From Staphylococcus condimenti (GTDB taxonomy: Bacteria > Bacillota > Bacilli > Staphylococcales > Staphylococcaceae): a DNA stretch of 64,000 nt. The position numbers were made by a program, and so were the translations under genes. Positions 32,399 to 42,477 of this stretch are shown one piece after another. The stretch lies in contig NZ_CP015114.1 in assembly GCF_001618885.1 (NCBI RefSeq), positions 248,001 through 312,000 on the forward strand, given 5' to 3'. The notes beneath the pieces are model-generated. The model made no database searches. It saw only the letters and a program-made list of their open reading frames with translations, and was not told the origin of the DNA. Positions within the stretch are counted from its first letter, which is position 1. Each line of letters opens with the position of its first letter.

Positions 32399-33337
32399 AT
32401 GAACTGGATGGAAGTTTCAATTGTTGTTAATCATGAAGTGCAAGAGTTTGTAACAAATATACTAGAAGAAAATGGGTCAAATGGTGTAGTGATTGAAGAC
32501 TCTAAAGATTTAGATGGAGAATTAGCCGATAAATTTGGTGAAATTTATGAACTAGATCCAAGCGATTATCCCGATACAGGAGTTCGTATTAAAGCATACT
32601 TTAATGAAATAGATTATTCTGAAGAACTTAAAAATATAATTTTGAGTAATGTACGAGCGCTAGAAAATCTAGATGAAAATATTTTTAATTATAATGAACA
32701 AACAATCAAAGAATCAGATTGGGAAAATGAATGGAAAAATTATTTCCATCCTTTTAAAGCTTCTAAAAATTTTACAATAGTACCTAGTTGGGAAACCTAC
32801 CAAAAGGAAAGTGATTCCGAACTTTGTATTGAATTAGATCCTGGTATGGCATTTGGAACGGGTGATCATCCAACGACAAGCATGTGTTTAAATGCTATTG
32901 AACAATATGTTAAATCCACTGATACAGTTATTGATGTGGGTACAGGTTCAGGAATTTTAAGTATCGCATGTCATTTGCTTGGAGTAAAACATATTAAAGC
33001 AGTGGATTTGGATGAATTGGCTGTTAGAGTAGCTAAAGAAAATTTCGAAAAAAACTCATGTGAAGATGCAATTGAAACGACAACCGGCAATTTATTAAAA
33101 GGCGAAACAAATAAATATGATGTTGTTATCGCGAATATCTTAGCTCATATTATTGAAGAAATGATAGAAGACGCTTATAATACTTTAAATGAAGAGGGTC
33201 GCTTTATCACTTCGGGAATTATTGAAGAGAAAAGTGATGAAATTATTGGACATATGAAGCGTGTAGGTTTCAATATCATTTCTATTAATCACGACAACGG
33301 TTGGGTATGTATCGTTGGAGAGAAAGTGAGCAATTAA
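32399..33337 (+). CDS. prmA: Ribosomal protein L11 methyltransferase
   Basis: Trimethylates lysines and the N-terminus of L11 with SAM. The N-terminal substrate-binding domain (about 1-125, [18 protein letters not shown]) leads to a Rossmann domain with the family signature [20 protein letters not shown], the SAM site [14 protein letters not shown] and [14 protein letters not shown]. 312 aa. AAAGGAG at the dnaJ end precedes the ATG. rsmE begins 1 nt after its stop. It sits in the heat-shock block downstream of dnaJ, as in Bacillus. Confidence 0.96.
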   Translation: MNWMEVSIVVNHEVQEFVTNILEENGSNGVVIEDSKDLDGELADKFGEIYELDPSDYPDTGVRIKAYFNEIDYSEELKNIILSNVRALENLDENIFNYNEQTIKESDWENEWKNYFHPFKASKNFTIVPSWETYQKESDSELCIELDPGMAFGTGDHPTTSMCLNAIEQYVKSTDTVIDVGTGSGILSIACHLLGVKHIKAVDLDELAVRVAKENFEKNSCEDAIETTTGNLLKGETNKYDVVIANILAHIIEEMIEDAYNTLNEEGRFITSGIIEEKSDEIIGHMKRVGFNIISINHDNGWVCIVGEKVSN

Positions 33338-33338
33338 T

Positions 33339-34091
33339 ATGCAAAGATATTTTATAAATCAAAACGCTGATAAAAATCAGCGTTTTTTTATAACTGAAAA
33401 AGAAGATATACATCATATTAATAATGTAATGAGAAATCAATCAGGTGATTTTATAATCGTTACATTTAATCATGGTGAAGTGTATAAGAGCAAAATAATT
33501 TCTATACATAACGAAAAGATAGAAATTGAATTAAGTGAAGAGTTAAATTCTGATACCGAATTACCGGTTGAGATTACAATTTGTAGTGGCTTATTAAAAG
33601 CAGATAAATATGAATGGCTTCTGCAAAAATGTACTGAACTTGGTGCTTCTCATTTTATTCCTGTACAAATGGATCGATCTATTGTGAAACTTAATCAAAA
33701 TAAAATCGAGAAAAAATTAGTAAGATGGAATAAAATTGTTAAAGAAGCTGCCGAACAAAGTTATCGTTTAATTATACCTACTATCGAATTTATATCGAAT
33801 TTAAAGCAAGTATATGTTAATATAGATAAATATGATTATGTGCTTGTCGCATACGAAGACGCTGCAAAAGAAGGAGAAATAAGTCATTTTAAAAAAACAC
33901 TACAACAATTCAAAAGTGGCGATCGTGTTTTAATAGTTTTTGGTCCTGAAGGTGGACTGAGTGAAGAAGAAGTCGAATTATTTCAAGAAAACAGTGAAAT
34001 AGTAGGTTTAGGCAAACGAATTCTTCGAGCTGAAACTGCTCCGTTGTATGCGTTAAGTGCAATAAGTTATGAAAAAGAATTAATGGGGTGA
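33339..34091 (+). CDS. rsmE: 16S rRNA m3U1498 methyltransferase
   Basis: SPOUT-fold methyltransferase that makes 3-methyluridine at position 1498 of 16S rRNA. The N-terminal PUA-like domain (1-70) starts MQRYFINQNADKNQRFFIT. The knot shows LLKADKYEWLLQKCTELGA, IVFGPEGGLSEEEV and LGKRILRAETAPLYALS. 250 aa. The first codons (about 8-17) contain a complete intrinsic terminator. Its end overlaps the start region of mtaB. Confidence 0.95.
   Translation: MQRYFINQNADKNQRFFITEKEDIHHINNVMRNQSGDFIIVTFNHGEVYKSKIISIHNEKIEIELSEELNSDTELPVEITICSGLLKADKYEWLLQKCTELGASHFIPVQMDRSIVKLNQNKIEKKLVRWNKIVKEAAEQSYRLIIPTIEFISNLKQVYVNIDKYDYVLVAYEDAAKEGEISHFKKTLQQFKSGDRVLIVFGPEGGLSEEEVELFQENSEIVGLGKRILRAETAPLYALSAISYEKELMG
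33361..33389 (+). terminator. Intrinsic terminator inside the start of rsmE
   Basis: AAAACGCTGAT (33361-33371), loop AAAA, ATCAGCGTTTT (33376-33386), T run to 33389. This is an 11-bp perfect stem with seven T. It begins 22 nt into rsmE and would cut the dnaJ-prmA transcript there. The terminator after ppsR (45837-45865) has the same stem. Confidence 0.75.
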
Positions 34092-34096
34092 AAATG

Positions 34097-35443
34097 ATGT
34101 CAACTGTAGCTTTTCATACATTAGGGTGTAAAGTTAACCATTATGAAACTGAAGCGATTTGGCAATTATTTAAAGATGCTGGGTATGATCGTGTAGAATT
34201 CGATACAAACGCAGATGTCTTTGTTATAAATACATGTACTGTAACGAATACCGGAGATAAAAAGAGTAGACAAATCATAAGACGTGCTATTCGAAAAAAT
34301 CCAGATGCTGTTGTTTGTGTTACAGGTTGTTATGCACAAACTTCGTCTGCTGAAATAATGGAAATTCCTGGAGTCGATGTCGTTGTAGGTACACAGGATC
34401 GTACAAAACTACTTGATTATATTGAAGAATTCAAGACTGAACGCCAACCTATAAACGGTGTTGGAAATATTATGAAAAATAGAAAATACGAAGAATTAGA
34501 AGTACCGTATTTCACTGATAGAACACGCGCGTCTCTTAAAATTCAAGAAGGTTGTAACAATTTCTGCACTTTTTGCATTATTCCTTGGGCGCGTGGTCTA
34601 ATGCGGTCTAGAGATCCAGAAAAAGTAGTTGAACAAGCAACAACATTAGTGAATTCAGGATACAAAGAAATTGTACTAACAGGTATTCATACAGGCGGTT
34701 ATGGTCAAGATTTAAAAGATTATAATTTAGCACAATTATTACGTGATCTTGAAACTATTGATGGGCTCGAACGTATTAGAATTTCATCAATTGAAGCTAG
34801 CCAATTAACTGATGAAGTTATAAATGTTATTTCAAATTCTAATAAAGTAGTACGTCATCTACATGTACCACTTCAATCAGGTTCAGATACTGTACTTAAA
34901 AGAATGCGCAGAAAATATTCAATGGCTCATTTTTCTGAACGTTTGATGAAATTACACAAAGCATTACCTGGGTTAGCTGTAACAAGTGATGTTATTGTTG
35001 GTTTTCCAGGAGAAACAGAAGAAGAATTTCAAGAAACGTATGATTTTATTCTAAAACATCATTTTTCTGAACTTCATGTTTTCCCTTATTCTGCTCGTAC
35101 AGGTACTCCTGCAGCTAGAATGGATGATCAAATTGATGAAAGCATTAAAAATGAACGTGTTCATAAACTAATTGAATTAAGCAATCAGTTAGCTAAAGAA
35201 TATGCTTCTCATTTTGAAAATGAAGTATTAGAAGTAATACCTGAAGAGTCTGGGGAAGCACCTGGAACACTAGTTGGGTATGCTGATAATTACATGAAAG
35301 TTGAATTTGAAGGTGATGATTCACTAATTGGAGAGTTAGTTCGTGTTAAAATTACACAAGCTGGATATCCATTGAGTCAAGGCCATGTAGTCAGAGTAAT
35401 TGACCATGCATCTAACCGTAGCGAATTTACTGCTATTATTTAA
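34097..35443 (+). CDS. mtaB: tRNA t6A37 methylthiotransferase MtaB
   Basis: Radical SAM enzyme adding a methylthio group to t6A37, giving ms2t6A in tRNAs that read ANN codons. The N-terminal MTTase domain carries the three cluster cysteines in TLGCKVNHYE, INTCTVTNTG and TGCYAQ. The radical SAM cluster is CNNFCTFCIIPWARG, and a TRAM domain closes the protein (LVGYADNYMKVEFEG). A GTG at 34088 or ATG 34094 would add up to three residues. ATG 34097 gives GGGGTGA the best spacing and the family N-terminus. 448 aa. Confidence 0.95.
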   Translation: MSTVAFHTLGCKVNHYETEAIWQLFKDAGYDRVEFDTNADVFVINTCTVTNTGDKKSRQIIRRAIRKNPDAVVCVTGCYAQTSSAEIMEIPGVDVVVGTQDRTKLLDYIEEFKTERQPINGVGNIMKNRKYEELEVPYFTDRTRASLKIQEGCNNFCTFCIIPWARGLMRSRDPEKVVEQATTLVNSGYKEIVLTGIHTGGYGQDLKDYNLAQLLRDLETIDGLERIRISSIEASQLTDEVINVISNSNKVVRHLHVPLQSGSDTVLKRMRRKYSMAHFSERLMKLHKALPGLAVTSDVIVGFPGETEEEFQETYDFILKHHFSELHVFPYSARTGTPAARMDDQIDESIKNERVHKLIELSNQLAKEYASHFENEVLEVIPEESGEAPGTLVGYADNYMKVEFEGDDSLIGELVRVKITQAGYPLSQGHVVRVIDHASNRSEFTAII

Positions 35444-35467
35444 GATTCAAAAAATTAATTATTCTAA

Positions 35468-35496
35468 TTGACCCCAACTATCATATATATTATACT
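35468..35496 (+). promoter_or_regulatory. SigA promoter of rpsU
   Basis: -35 TTGACC (35468-35473), 17-nt spacer, -10 TATACT (35491-35496), giving a leader of about 70 nt. Confidence 0.75.
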
Positions 35497-35573
35497 TATG
35501 AATGCGTAGCATATAGTTATGTTATGCATATGAAAATAAAGTTCCGTTGATATTTGGAGGGAGGGAAATACAG

Positions 35574-35750
35574 ATGTCTAAAACAGTAGTCCGTAAAAAC
35601 GAATCACTTGAAGATGCTTTACGCCGTTTCAAACGCTCAGTTTCAAAAAGCGGTACAATTCAAGAAGTACGTAAACGTGAATTTTACGAAAAACCAAGTG
35701 TTAAACGTAAAAAGAAATCAGAAGCTGCACGTAAACGTAAATTTAAATAA
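35574..35750 (+). CDS. rpsU: 30S ribosomal protein S21 (bS21)
   Basis: Small basic protein near the 3' end of 16S rRNA. 58 aa, starting [19 protein letters not shown] and ending in a Lys/Arg-rich tail ([13 protein letters not shown]). A longer frame begins at 35547. ATG 35574 is chosen because GGAGGGAGGG lies before it and relatives have this length. It has its own promoter and terminator, so it is a single-gene unit. Confidence 0.97.
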
Positions 35751-35808
35751 TTGATATGTCTGTTGACTCCCTCAACAACAAATATGAATTATATAAATGC
35801 AGTTTTCG

Positions 35809-35854
35809 AAGGTCATAAATATTACCGATTCAGGTAGTATCTATGGCCTTTTTC
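35809..35854 (+). terminator. Terminator after rpsU
   Basis: An 18-bp stem, AAGGTCATAAATATTACC (35809-35826) with GGTAGTATCTATGGCCTT (35833-35850), containing two G-U pairs and one mismatch, then a T run. Confidence 0.85.
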
Positions 35855-35957
35855 TTTTGCCAGTATATCAAAATATATTTTCTATAAATTCACTCTTTTA
35901 TAACTATAATTCTATTAAGCAGTCATGTATAATGAAAAATGAGAGCGAGGTGAATTT

Positions 35958-36674
35958 ATGTCACATCCAACTGAAATTTTACATAATATTTCAGTTTTTC
36001 AGACTAGTCAAAGCCCCTTTATGCAACACATAGGTGAGGTTATTACAAGCCCATTTGTATCACTAATCCTAACTTGCATCATTTTTCTAGGTTTCCTATA
36101 TCAACTTTATTCAAAACGTACAAATTTTGCTGGAATTATCGCTGCATTATCATTATTAATACTCTTTTTAGGTTATTTGATTCAAGGAGAAGTATCATTA
36201 ATTTCAATCGGTCTTTTTATTATTGGCGTAATACTTCTCATCATTGAATTTTTTGTAGTTGGAGCAATTATCGGAATAATAGGTATTATTTTAATTACTA
36301 TAAGCATTATTATGCTAGGAGATAATCTTTTATGGATGTTAATAAATGTTGTTATTGCATTTATTTTATCAATTATTGAATGGGTGATATTGGTGAAAGG
36401 ATTTAACAAAAAAATATCTTTATTTGAAAAAGTTATATTAAGGGATTCGACGACTTCTGAAGCTGGATATACTTCACATGATGACCGCTCTAATTTAGTA
36501 GGTCAAACTGCTGAAACTCTTACAGAACTTCGACCATCAGGTATAATATCTTTAAATGATGAGCGTATTGATGCTGTATCAGACGGTACATTTATTCAAC
36601 GTGGTGTTAAAGTAAAAGTTACCGAAGTTGAAGGTACAAGAGTAGTAGTAAGGGAATTACCTCAAAATAGTTAA
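35958..36674 (+). CDS. NfeD-family membrane protein
   Basis: Partner of flotillin in many bacteria. About five hydrophobic segments fill residues 25-155, for example PFVSLILTCIIFLGFLYQLY and FFVVGAIIGIIGIILITISI. The C-terminal OB-fold (about 175-238) contains LVGQTAETLTELRPSGIISL and a closing VTEVEGTRVVVREL. The ClpP-like protease domain of long NfeD proteins is absent, so this is the truncated type seen with FloA in staphylococci. 238 aa. GCGAGGTGA precedes the ATG. floA follows after 19 nt and surely shares its transcript. Confidence 0.9.
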   Translation: MSHPTEILHNISVFQTSQSPFMQHIGEVITSPFVSLILTCIIFLGFLYQLYSKRTNFAGIIAALSLLILFLGYLIQGEVSLISIGLFIIGVILLIIEFFVVGAIIGIIGIILITISIIMLGDNLLWMLINVVIAFILSIIEWVILVKGFNKKISLFEKVILRDSTTSEAGYTSHDDRSNLVGQTAETLTELRPSGIISLNDERIDAVSDGTFIQRGVKVKVTEVEGTRVVVRELPQNS

Positions 36675-36693
36675 ATTATAAAGGAGAGTCTAT

Positions 36694-37680
36694 ATGTTAA
36701 TACCACTTATTATTATCATTGTGATAGCAATAATTGCATTACTGATCTTATTTTCATTTGTACCAATTGGATTATGGATTTCAGCAATTGCTGCAGGTGT
36801 AAAAGTAAATATCGGTACATTAATTGGAATGCGTTTAAGACGTGTTTCACCACGAAAAGTAATCGCACCATTAATAAAAGCACATAAAGCTGGTTTAAAC
36901 CTTACAACTAACCAACTTGAATCTCATTATTTAGCAGGCGGTAATGTCGATAGAGTTGTAGACGCTAACATTGCTGCACAACGTGCCGACATTAATCTTC
37001 CATTTGAACGAGGTGCCGCTATCGACTTAGCTGGACGTGATGTACTTGAGGCTGTTCAAATGTCAGTTAATCCTAAAGTAATTGAAACGCCATTTATTAC
37101 GGGTGTAGCAATGAACGGTATTGAAGTAAAAGCTAAAGCTAGAATCACAGTACGTGCTAACATTTCTAGATTAGTTGGGGGTGCAGGTGAAGAGACAATT
37201 ATTGCTCGTGTGGGTGAAGGTATTGTTTCGACTATTGGTTCTAGTGAGCATCATACTGTAGTTTTAGAAAACCCTGATAATATTTCAAAAACTGTTTTAA
37301 GCAAAGGGCTAGACTCTGGTACAGCTTTTGAGATTTTATCAATTGATATTGCTGATGTAGATATCGGTAAAAATATCGGTGCAGATTTACAAACTGAGCA
37401 GGCATTGGCTGATAAAAATATTGCACAAGCCAAAGCTGAAGAACGCCGTGCTATGGCTGTAGCTTCTGAACAAGAAATGAAAGCAAGAGTACAAGAAATG
37501 CGTGCAAAAGTTGTAGAAGCAGAATCTGAAGTACCATTAGCAATGTCTGAAGCACTTAGAAAAGGTAATATTGGTGTGAAAGATTATTATAATTTAAAGA
37601 ATATTGAAGCTGATACAGGAATGCGTGAGTCAATTAATCAAAGAACACATTCAAATGATAACGAGTCACCAGATAAGTAA
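36694..37680 (+). CDS. floA: Flotillin-like protein FloA
   Basis: Scaffold of functional membrane microdomains, where it helps assemble membrane complexes such as secretion and RNase machinery. An N-terminal hydrophobic hairpin anchor (about residues 1-45) is followed by the SPFH/band 7 core (about 50-220, [21 protein letters not shown]) and a coiled-coil tail rich in Ala, Glu and Lys (about 235-300, [20 protein letters not shown]). Length 328 aa is typical. AAGGAGAG precedes the ATG. Confidence 0.95.
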   Translation: MLIPLIIIIVIAIIALLILFSFVPIGLWISAIAAGVKVNIGTLIGMRLRRVSPRKVIAPLIKAHKAGLNLTTNQLESHYLAGGNVDRVVDANIAAQRADINLPFERGAAIDLAGRDVLEAVQMSVNPKVIETPFITGVAMNGIEVKAKARITVRANISRLVGGAGEETIIARVGEGIVSTIGSSEHHTVVLENPDNISKTVLSKGLDSGTAFEILSIDIADVDIGKNIGADLQTEQALADKNIAQAKAEERRAMAVASEQEMKARVQEMRAKVVEAESEVPLAMSEALRKGNIGVKDYYNLKNIEADTGMRESINQRTHSNDNESPDK

Positions 37681-37693
37681 AAGAGGTGATTAA

Positions 37694-38341
37694 ATGAGTA
37701 TTGGTCTCATAATTTTTATTATTAGTATTGTAATTTCATTAATTACTGCAATTAATGATAAAAGTCACAAAAAGCGTCAAAATCAACAGCCTAGGACAAA
37801 ACAACCAAGACAGCAGCCAAGTGCTGAAAGAAAAGAGAAGAAAAGTATTTTCGAGCAACTAGGAGAAACATTTGAAGAATTACAAAGAGAATTTGATGAT
37901 TCTTCAAAGAAGTCTTCAAATGAAAAACCATCGAGTACAAACCAGCCTAGAAGAAATGAAAGTGGAAATGTTAATCGGAGAGACGATAGGACGACTAATC
38001 AAGTTGAAGAAAATAGAACACAACCTCGAAATGTGAGCCAAAAGGACTTGGAAGCTATTGAAGAATTGAACAATTCATTAAATAATGAATTAACTTCATA
38101 TAGATCAGACATAGATCGCGAAAAAGAAAAGCAATTAGCCATAATTGAAAGACGTGCGCAAAAAATAATTAATGATAAATACCTTTCAAATCGAGCTAAA
38201 CAGGCAAGATTAAAACAATTATTTTCGGATAAAACCATGTTAGGAAATCGACAAAATCAAAATTTGCGTTTTGATGACGATGAAATATTGAATGGAATTA
38301 TATGGTCTGAAATTTTAAAAAAGCCAAAACAACTTCAATAA
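37694..38341 (+). CDS. Membrane-anchored low-complexity protein of unknown function
   Basis: I do not recognise a named family. A single N-terminal hydrophobic segment (residues 2-20, SIGLIIFIISIVISLITAI) is followed by a highly charged, Gln/Arg/Asn/Ser-rich linker (about 22-125). A helical C-terminal part follows (about 126-190, DLEAIEELNNSLNNELTSY and IERRAQKIINDKYLSNRAK) that could form a coiled coil. This looks like a membrane-tethered, cytoplasmic protein. It follows floA after 13 nt with AAGAGGTGA upstream and is the last gene before a terminator, so it is expressed with nfeD and floA and may be a microdomain accessory. 215 aa. Confidence 0.8.
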   Translation: MSIGLIIFIISIVISLITAINDKSHKKRQNQQPRTKQPRQQPSAERKEKKSIFEQLGETFEELQREFDDSSKKSSNEKPSSTNQPRRNESGNVNRRDDRTTNQVEENRTQPRNVSQKDLEAIEELNNSLNNELTSYRSDIDREKEKQLAIIERRAQKIINDKYLSNRAKQARLKQLFSDKTMLGNRQNQNLRFDDDEILNGIIWSEILKKPKQLQ

Positions 38342-38350
38342 AAATAACTA

Positions 38351-38387
38351 AGATTAGATGCCAATTTTTGGCTTCTAATCTTTTTTT
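38351..38387 (+). terminator. Terminator after the nfeD-floA unit
   Basis: AAGATTAGATGCC (38351-38363) pairs with GGCTTCTAATCTT (38371-38383) with one T-T mismatch, then a run of T to about 38387. Confidence 0.85.
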
Positions 38388-38431
38388 AGCTTTATCCACA
38401 ATCATTATCGGATTATTATTTCACGAGAACA

Positions 38432-38440
38432 TGATATAAT
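38432..38440 (+). promoter_or_regulatory. Extended -10 promoter of the phoH-era operon
   Basis: TGA followed by a perfect TATAAT (38435-38440). The distance to phoH leaves a leader of about 115 nt in which I see no clear gene or riboswitch. Confidence 0.6.
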
Positions 38441-38563
38441 AAGAGTATGAATATGTAGGAATTATAACTAAGTCCGTAAAATTCCGTTCGAAGTAATATT
38501 CTGCATCTTAAATTTAATACTACAGACTACATGATAGCTGTATCAACGAAAAGGAGTTAATGT

Positions 38564-39511
38564 ATGCCAGGAATAATAGTTATTGATGATATCAATCAAG
38601 CCCAAGCTCTAATTGGAAATAATGATGAAAACATACAAGCAATTGAAGAAGCGTTTGAAGTTATTATACATGCGAGAGGGCAAGAAATAGCTGTAAAAGG
38701 GCAACAACAAGAGGAAATTGAAAAAGCAGAAGCTGTTATCAAAAACTTACTTAAAGTAATAGACCAAGGTGTATCAATCAACCTCAAAGATGTAGAAGCA
38801 GCAATTAAAATGGCTCAGAAAGGCTCAATCAATCATCTTGTAGATTTATATGATGAATCAATTACAAAAGATGCATATGGTAAAACAATTCGTGCCAAAA
38901 CTATGGGACAAAGATTATATCTAAATGCAATGAAGCATAATGATTTAGTTTTTGGTATTGGACCAGCAGGAACAGGCAAAACTTTCTTAGCTGTTGTTTA
39001 TGCTGCGAAAGAATTAAGACAAGGTAATGTTAAAAGAATAGTATTGACTCGTCCGGCTGTTGAAGCTGGTGAATCATTAGGATTTTTACCCGGTGATTTA
39101 AAAGAAAAAGTTGATCCTTATTTGCGACCTTTATATGACGGCTTGCATACAGTTTTAGGACCTGAACAAACTGCTAGATTTATTGAAAGAGGCATTATAG
39201 AAGTTGCACCATTAGCCTATATGCGTGGACGCACTTTAGATGATGCATTTGTTATTTTAGATGAAGCTCAAAATACAACCCATGCACAAATGAAAATGTT
39301 TTTAACTAGATTAGGTTTTGGCTCTAAAATGGTAGTTACTGGTGATATGACGCAAGTTGACTTACCACGAGGAATTAAAAGCGGTTTAAAACAAGCAGTT
39401 AAAAGATTAGCTGGAGTAAAAGGTATTAGCGTTCAAAAATTAGATCAAAGCGATGTCGTACGTCATCCACTTGTTAGTAAAATAATCGACCGTTATGAAG
39501 GGGATGAATAA
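38564..39511 (+). CDS. phoH: PhoH-like ATPase
   Basis: P-loop ATPase of the PhoH/YbeZ family, tied to RNA metabolism through its constant neighbour YbeY. Walker A is [15 protein letters not shown] (about residues 129-143). Walker B is [19 protein letters not shown], and [15 protein letters not shown] is the sensor. An N-terminal region of about 100 residues precedes the ATPase. 315 aa. AAAAGGAG lies 8 nt before ATG 38564. An out-of-frame ATG at 38560 is ignored. ybeY follows after 5 nt. Confidence 0.95.
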   Translation: MPGIIVIDDINQAQALIGNNDENIQAIEEAFEVIIHARGQEIAVKGQQQEEIEKAEAVIKNLLKVIDQGVSINLKDVEAAIKMAQKGSINHLVDLYDESITKDAYGKTIRAKTMGQRLYLNAMKHNDLVFGIGPAGTGKTFLAVVYAAKELRQGNVKRIVLTRPAVEAGESLGFLPGDLKEKVDPYLRPLYDGLHTVLGPEQTARFIERGIIEVAPLAYMRGRTLDDAFVILDEAQNTTHAQMKMFLTRLGFGSKMVVTGDMTQVDLPRGIKSGLKQAVKRLAGVKGISVQKLDQSDVVRHPLVSKIIDRYEGDE

Positions 39512-39516
39512 TCAAA

Positions 39517-39978
39517 ATGTTTACGATTGATTTTACAGACCATACTGGTGAAGTAAATACAGAATGGTATCAACAAATTGATAACTTGCTTACATTTGCA
39601 AAGAAAGAAGAAAATATTGAAGATGATGCAGAACTATCTGTTACATTTGTAAATAAACAAGAGATTCAAGAAATTAATAGAGACTATAGAAACAAAGATA
39701 AAGTAACAGATGTAATTTCATTTGCATTAGAAGAAGATGAGCCAGAGATTGAAGGTTTAGATATGCCTCGAGTTCTTGGAGATATTATAATTTGTGCTGA
39801 TGTCGCTAAGGAACAATCTGATGAATATGGACATTCGTTTGAAAGAGAGTTAGGTTTTTTAGCGTTACACGGCTTTTTACATTTATTAGGATATAATCAT
39901 ATGAATGAATCCGATGAAAAAGAAATGTTTGGGCGCCAAAAATTAATTTTAGATAATTATGGTTTGACGAGAGATTAA
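39517..39978 (+). CDS. ybeY: rRNA maturation factor YbeY (endoribonuclease)
   Basis: Zinc-dependent single-strand RNase for 16S rRNA 3'-end maturation and ribosome quality control. The metal site is [11 protein letters not shown] (about residues 119-129), the H-x3-H-x5-H motif, and the conserved [17 protein letters not shown] forms the fold core. 153 aa. It is followed by dgkA after 3 nt and lies in the conserved phoH-ybeY-dgkA-cdd-era order. Confidence 0.96.
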   Translation: MFTIDFTDHTGEVNTEWYQQIDNLLTFAKKEENIEDDAELSVTFVNKQEIQEINRDYRNKDKVTDVISFALEEDEPEIEGLDMPRVLGDIIICADVAKEQSDEYGHSFERELGFLALHGFLHLLGYNHMNESDEKEMFGRQKLILDNYGLTRD

Positions 39979-39981
39979 TTA

Positions 39982-40326
39982 ATGAAACGATTTAAATATC
40001 CTATTCAAGGTTTAATAACTATAATAAAAAAAGACCTGAATTTTCTGCTACATCTAATTACTGCAGTTATTGTAATATTAGCTGGCATCTTCTTTGGTAT
40101 TTCAAAGATAGAATGGATAGTAATTATATTAGTGATTGCATTGGTATTAGCTTTTGAGGCAATAAATACTGCAGTAGAATACGTAGTAGATTTAGTAACG
40201 GATGAATATAAGCCTCTTGCTAAGCGAGCAAAAGATACAGCAGCTTTAAGCGTACTAATTATCTCAATAGCCGCAGGTACCATTGGTCTTATAATTTTTA
40301 TCCCTTACATTTTAAATAATCTATAA
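39982..40326 (+). CDS. dgkA: Diacylglycerol/undecaprenol kinase
   Basis: Small integral membrane kinase. In Gram-positives the main substrate is undecaprenol, recycling the cell-wall lipid carrier. Three membrane segments are visible (about 20-40, 45-65 and 95-114). The active-site signature EAINTAVEYVVDLVTDEY, then PLAKRAKDTAA, is complete. 114 aa. Located between ybeY and cdd with spacings of 3 and 13 nt. Confidence 0.93.
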   Translation: MKRFKYPIQGLITIIKKDLNFLLHLITAVIVILAGIFFGISKIEWIVIILVIALVLAFEAINTAVEYVVDLVTDEYKPLAKRAKDTAALSVLIISIAAGTIGLIIFIPYILNNL

Positions 40327-40339
40327 AAGAGGAAATTAT

Positions 40340-40747
40340 ATGACTTATACAAATGAACATTTTAAAAAAGTAAGAGAGGCTCAAAACCGCTCTTATTCAC
40401 CTTATAGCAAATTCAAAGTAGGAGCATATTTACGGACGAAAGATGGAAATGAATTTTTTGGAGCAAATGTTGAAAATGCTGCATATGGAGAGGCTATTTG
40501 TGCTGAACGTTCAAGTTTAGTCGCAGCAATAAGCCAGGGTTATAAGCCTGGTGATTTTGAGTCTCTTACAATTACAGTAGATGCAGACAAACCATCATCA
40601 CCATGCGGTTCTTGCCGCCAAGTGATTAAAGAATTATGCGATGATGATATGCCAATCTATCTTACTAACCATAAAGGCGATATGATTGAAACTAATATAA
40701 ATGACTTGCTTCCATTAGGATTTTCAGGAAAGGATTTGAATATATGA
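40340..40747 (+). CDS. cdd: Cytidine deaminase
   Basis: Zinc enzyme converting cytidine and deoxycytidine to the uridines in salvage. The zinc site is Cys in AICAERSSL, with the catalytic Glu, and the two Cys in SPCGSCRQV, the three-cysteine pattern of tetrameric bacterial enzymes. 135 aa. AGAGGAAA precedes the ATG. Its end overlaps era by 4 nt (ATGA). Confidence 0.96.
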   Translation: MTYTNEHFKKVREAQNRSYSPYSKFKVGAYLRTKDGNEFFGANVENAAYGEAICAERSSLVAAISQGYKPGDFESLTITVDADKPSSPCGSCRQVIKELCDDDMPIYLTNHKGDMIETNINDLLPLGFSGKDLNI

Positions 40748-41643
40748 CAGAACATAAATCAGGGTTTGTTGCTATTATAGGCAGACCTAATGTAGGTAAA
40801 TCTACATTTATGAATAGAGTTTTAGGACATAAAATTGCAATTATGTCAGATAAAGCTCAAACAACAAGAAATAAAATTCATGGTGTAATGACAGAAGATG
40901 ATGCTCAAATAATTTTTGTTGATACACCTGGTATTCATAAACCTAAACATAAATTAGGCGATTATATGATGAAAGTCGCTAAAAATACACTTACTGAAGT
41001 AGATGCTGTTATTTTTATGGTCAATGCTAATGAAGCAATTGGTCGTGGAGACGAATATATAATGGATATGTTAAAAAATATTAAAACTCCAGTATTTTTA
41101 GTTATTAATAAAATTGACCTTGTGCACCCAGACCAAATAATGCCCATTATCGAAAGTTATGAGAAACATATGCGTTTTACTGAAGCCGTACCAATGTCAG
41201 CATTGGAAGGGTTAAATGTAGATCACTTTATTAATGTGCTGAAATCATATATGCCAGATGGCCCACAATATTATCCAGATGGTCAAATTTCTGATCACCC
41301 TGAACAATTTGTGGTTAGTGAACTAATACGTGAAAAAGTATTACATCTAACAAGCGAAGAAATTCCACACTCAATCGGTGTCAATGTTGACCGTATGGTA
41401 AAACAATCTGAAGACAAAGTTAGAATTGAAGCAACTATTTATGTTGAAAGAGATTCTCAAAAGGGGATTGTAATTGGCAAAGGCGGTAAAAAATTAAAAG
41501 AGATTGGAAAAAGAGCCAGAATTGATATTGAAAATTTATTAGGATCAAAAGTGTATCTTGACCTCTGGGTAAAAGTTCAAAAAGATTGGCGTAATAAAGT
41601 CAATTTCATCCGTCAAATGGGCTATATTGAAGACCAAGATTAA
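40744..41643 (+). CDS. era: Ribosome-assembly GTPase Era
   Basis: Binds the 3' end of 16S rRNA and checks 30S maturation; a (p)ppGpp target in staphylococci. GRPNVGKST (G1), [10 protein letters not shown] (G3) and NKIDLVH (G4) are clear. The C-terminal KH domain carries [19 protein letters not shown] (about 240-258). 299 aa. Overlaps cdd by 4 nt. recO follows after 25 nt. Confidence 0.97.
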   Translation: MTEHKSGFVAIIGRPNVGKSTFMNRVLGHKIAIMSDKAQTTRNKIHGVMTEDDAQIIFVDTPGIHKPKHKLGDYMMKVAKNTLTEVDAVIFMVNANEAIGRGDEYIMDMLKNIKTPVFLVINKIDLVHPDQIMPIIESYEKHMRFTEAVPMSALEGLNVDHFINVLKSYMPDGPQYYPDGQISDHPEQFVVSELIREKVLHLTSEEIPHSIGVNVDRMVKQSEDKVRIEATIYVERDSQKGIVIGKGGKKLKEIGKRARIDIENLLGSKVYLDLWVKVQKDWRNKVNFIRQMGYIEDQD

Positions 41644-41668
41644 TTAGAAAAGGTCGGTGAATCCTCTA

Positions 41669-42424
41669 ATGTTGATGAAACAAAAAGGAATTATCATTAA
41701 ATCTGTCGACTATGGAGAATCCGATAAAATCATCACGATTTTAAACGAAAATGGTGCAAAAGTTCCATTAATGGTTAGGAGGGCCAAAAAAAGCAAGACT
41801 GGCTTGCAAGCAAATACACAGTTATTTGTCCATGGGTTATTTATTTATGCTAAGCTGAGAGGTCTTGGTGTTTTGAACTCAATAGATGTTATCAATCAAA
41901 ATTATCAGTTGAGATTAGATATATATGAAAGTAGCTATGCTGCCTTATGTGCTGAAATAATAGACAAATCAATGGAAGATGAAGAGATTTCTCAATTCAA
42001 TTTTGACCTCTTAGAGTTCTGTTTAAATCGAATAAATAAAAAAGACAGTGCACAATTGATGTCAGTTATAGTATTACTAAAAAAAATGCCGGCATTTGGT
42101 TTTAGTATTAATTTTGATAAATGTTCAATCTCAGGCGAAACTGATCAATCTAAATTGATTGCATTTAGTTTTAAATTTCATGGTGTAATTTCTAATCAAT
42201 TTACTGACCGCGACCCTCATGCAATTAACATTTCAAATAAAACCTTTTATTTAATGGATATTTTACAAAAATTGCCCATCAATAAAATGAATCAACTTAA
42301 TATACATCAAGATATTTTAAATGAAATGTCAGATTTATTAATTATGCTATATAGAGAATATTCTGGTGTTTTCTTTAAAAGTCAAAAACTAATAAACCAA
42401 TTAAAAAGATTAGAAAATAATTGA
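41669..42424 (+). CDS. recO: DNA repair protein RecO
   Basis: Works with RecF and RecR to load RecA at gaps and anneals strands. The N-terminal OB fold starts [20 protein letters not shown] and reaches about residue 80. The helical C-terminal part ends [20 protein letters not shown]. The cysteine zinc finger of some RecO proteins is reduced, as in other staphylococci. A GTG at 41657 would add four residues, but GGTGA is best spaced for ATG 41669. 251 aa. Confidence 0.93.
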   Translation: MLMKQKGIIIKSVDYGESDKIITILNENGAKVPLMVRRAKKSKTGLQANTQLFVHGLFIYAKLRGLGVLNSIDVINQNYQLRLDIYESSYAALCAEIIDKSMEDEEISQFNFDLLEFCLNRINKKDSAQLMSVIVLLKKMPAFGFSINFDKCSISGETDQSKLIAFSFKFHGVISNQFTDRDPHAINISNKTFYLMDILQKLPINKMNQLNIHQDILNEMSDLLIMLYREYSGVFFKSQKLINQLKRLENN

Positions 42425-42432
42425 AAATGAAA

Positions 42433-42466
42433 AGAACGCCGTATCTGTCGAGGTACGGCGTTCTCT
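42433..42466. terminator. Terminator between converging recO and glyS
   Basis: AGAACGCCGTA (42433-42443) pairs perfectly with TACGGCGTTCT (42454-42464), 10-nt loop. Flanking T is modest on the + side. The stem can serve both strands. Confidence 0.8.
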
Positions 42467-42477
42467 CTTCATATATA

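Noticed and set aside
35797..36033. 78-codon frame between rpsU and nfeD
   Set aside because: It covers the rpsU terminator and the nfeD start in a different frame. No family likeness and no Shine-Dalgarno.
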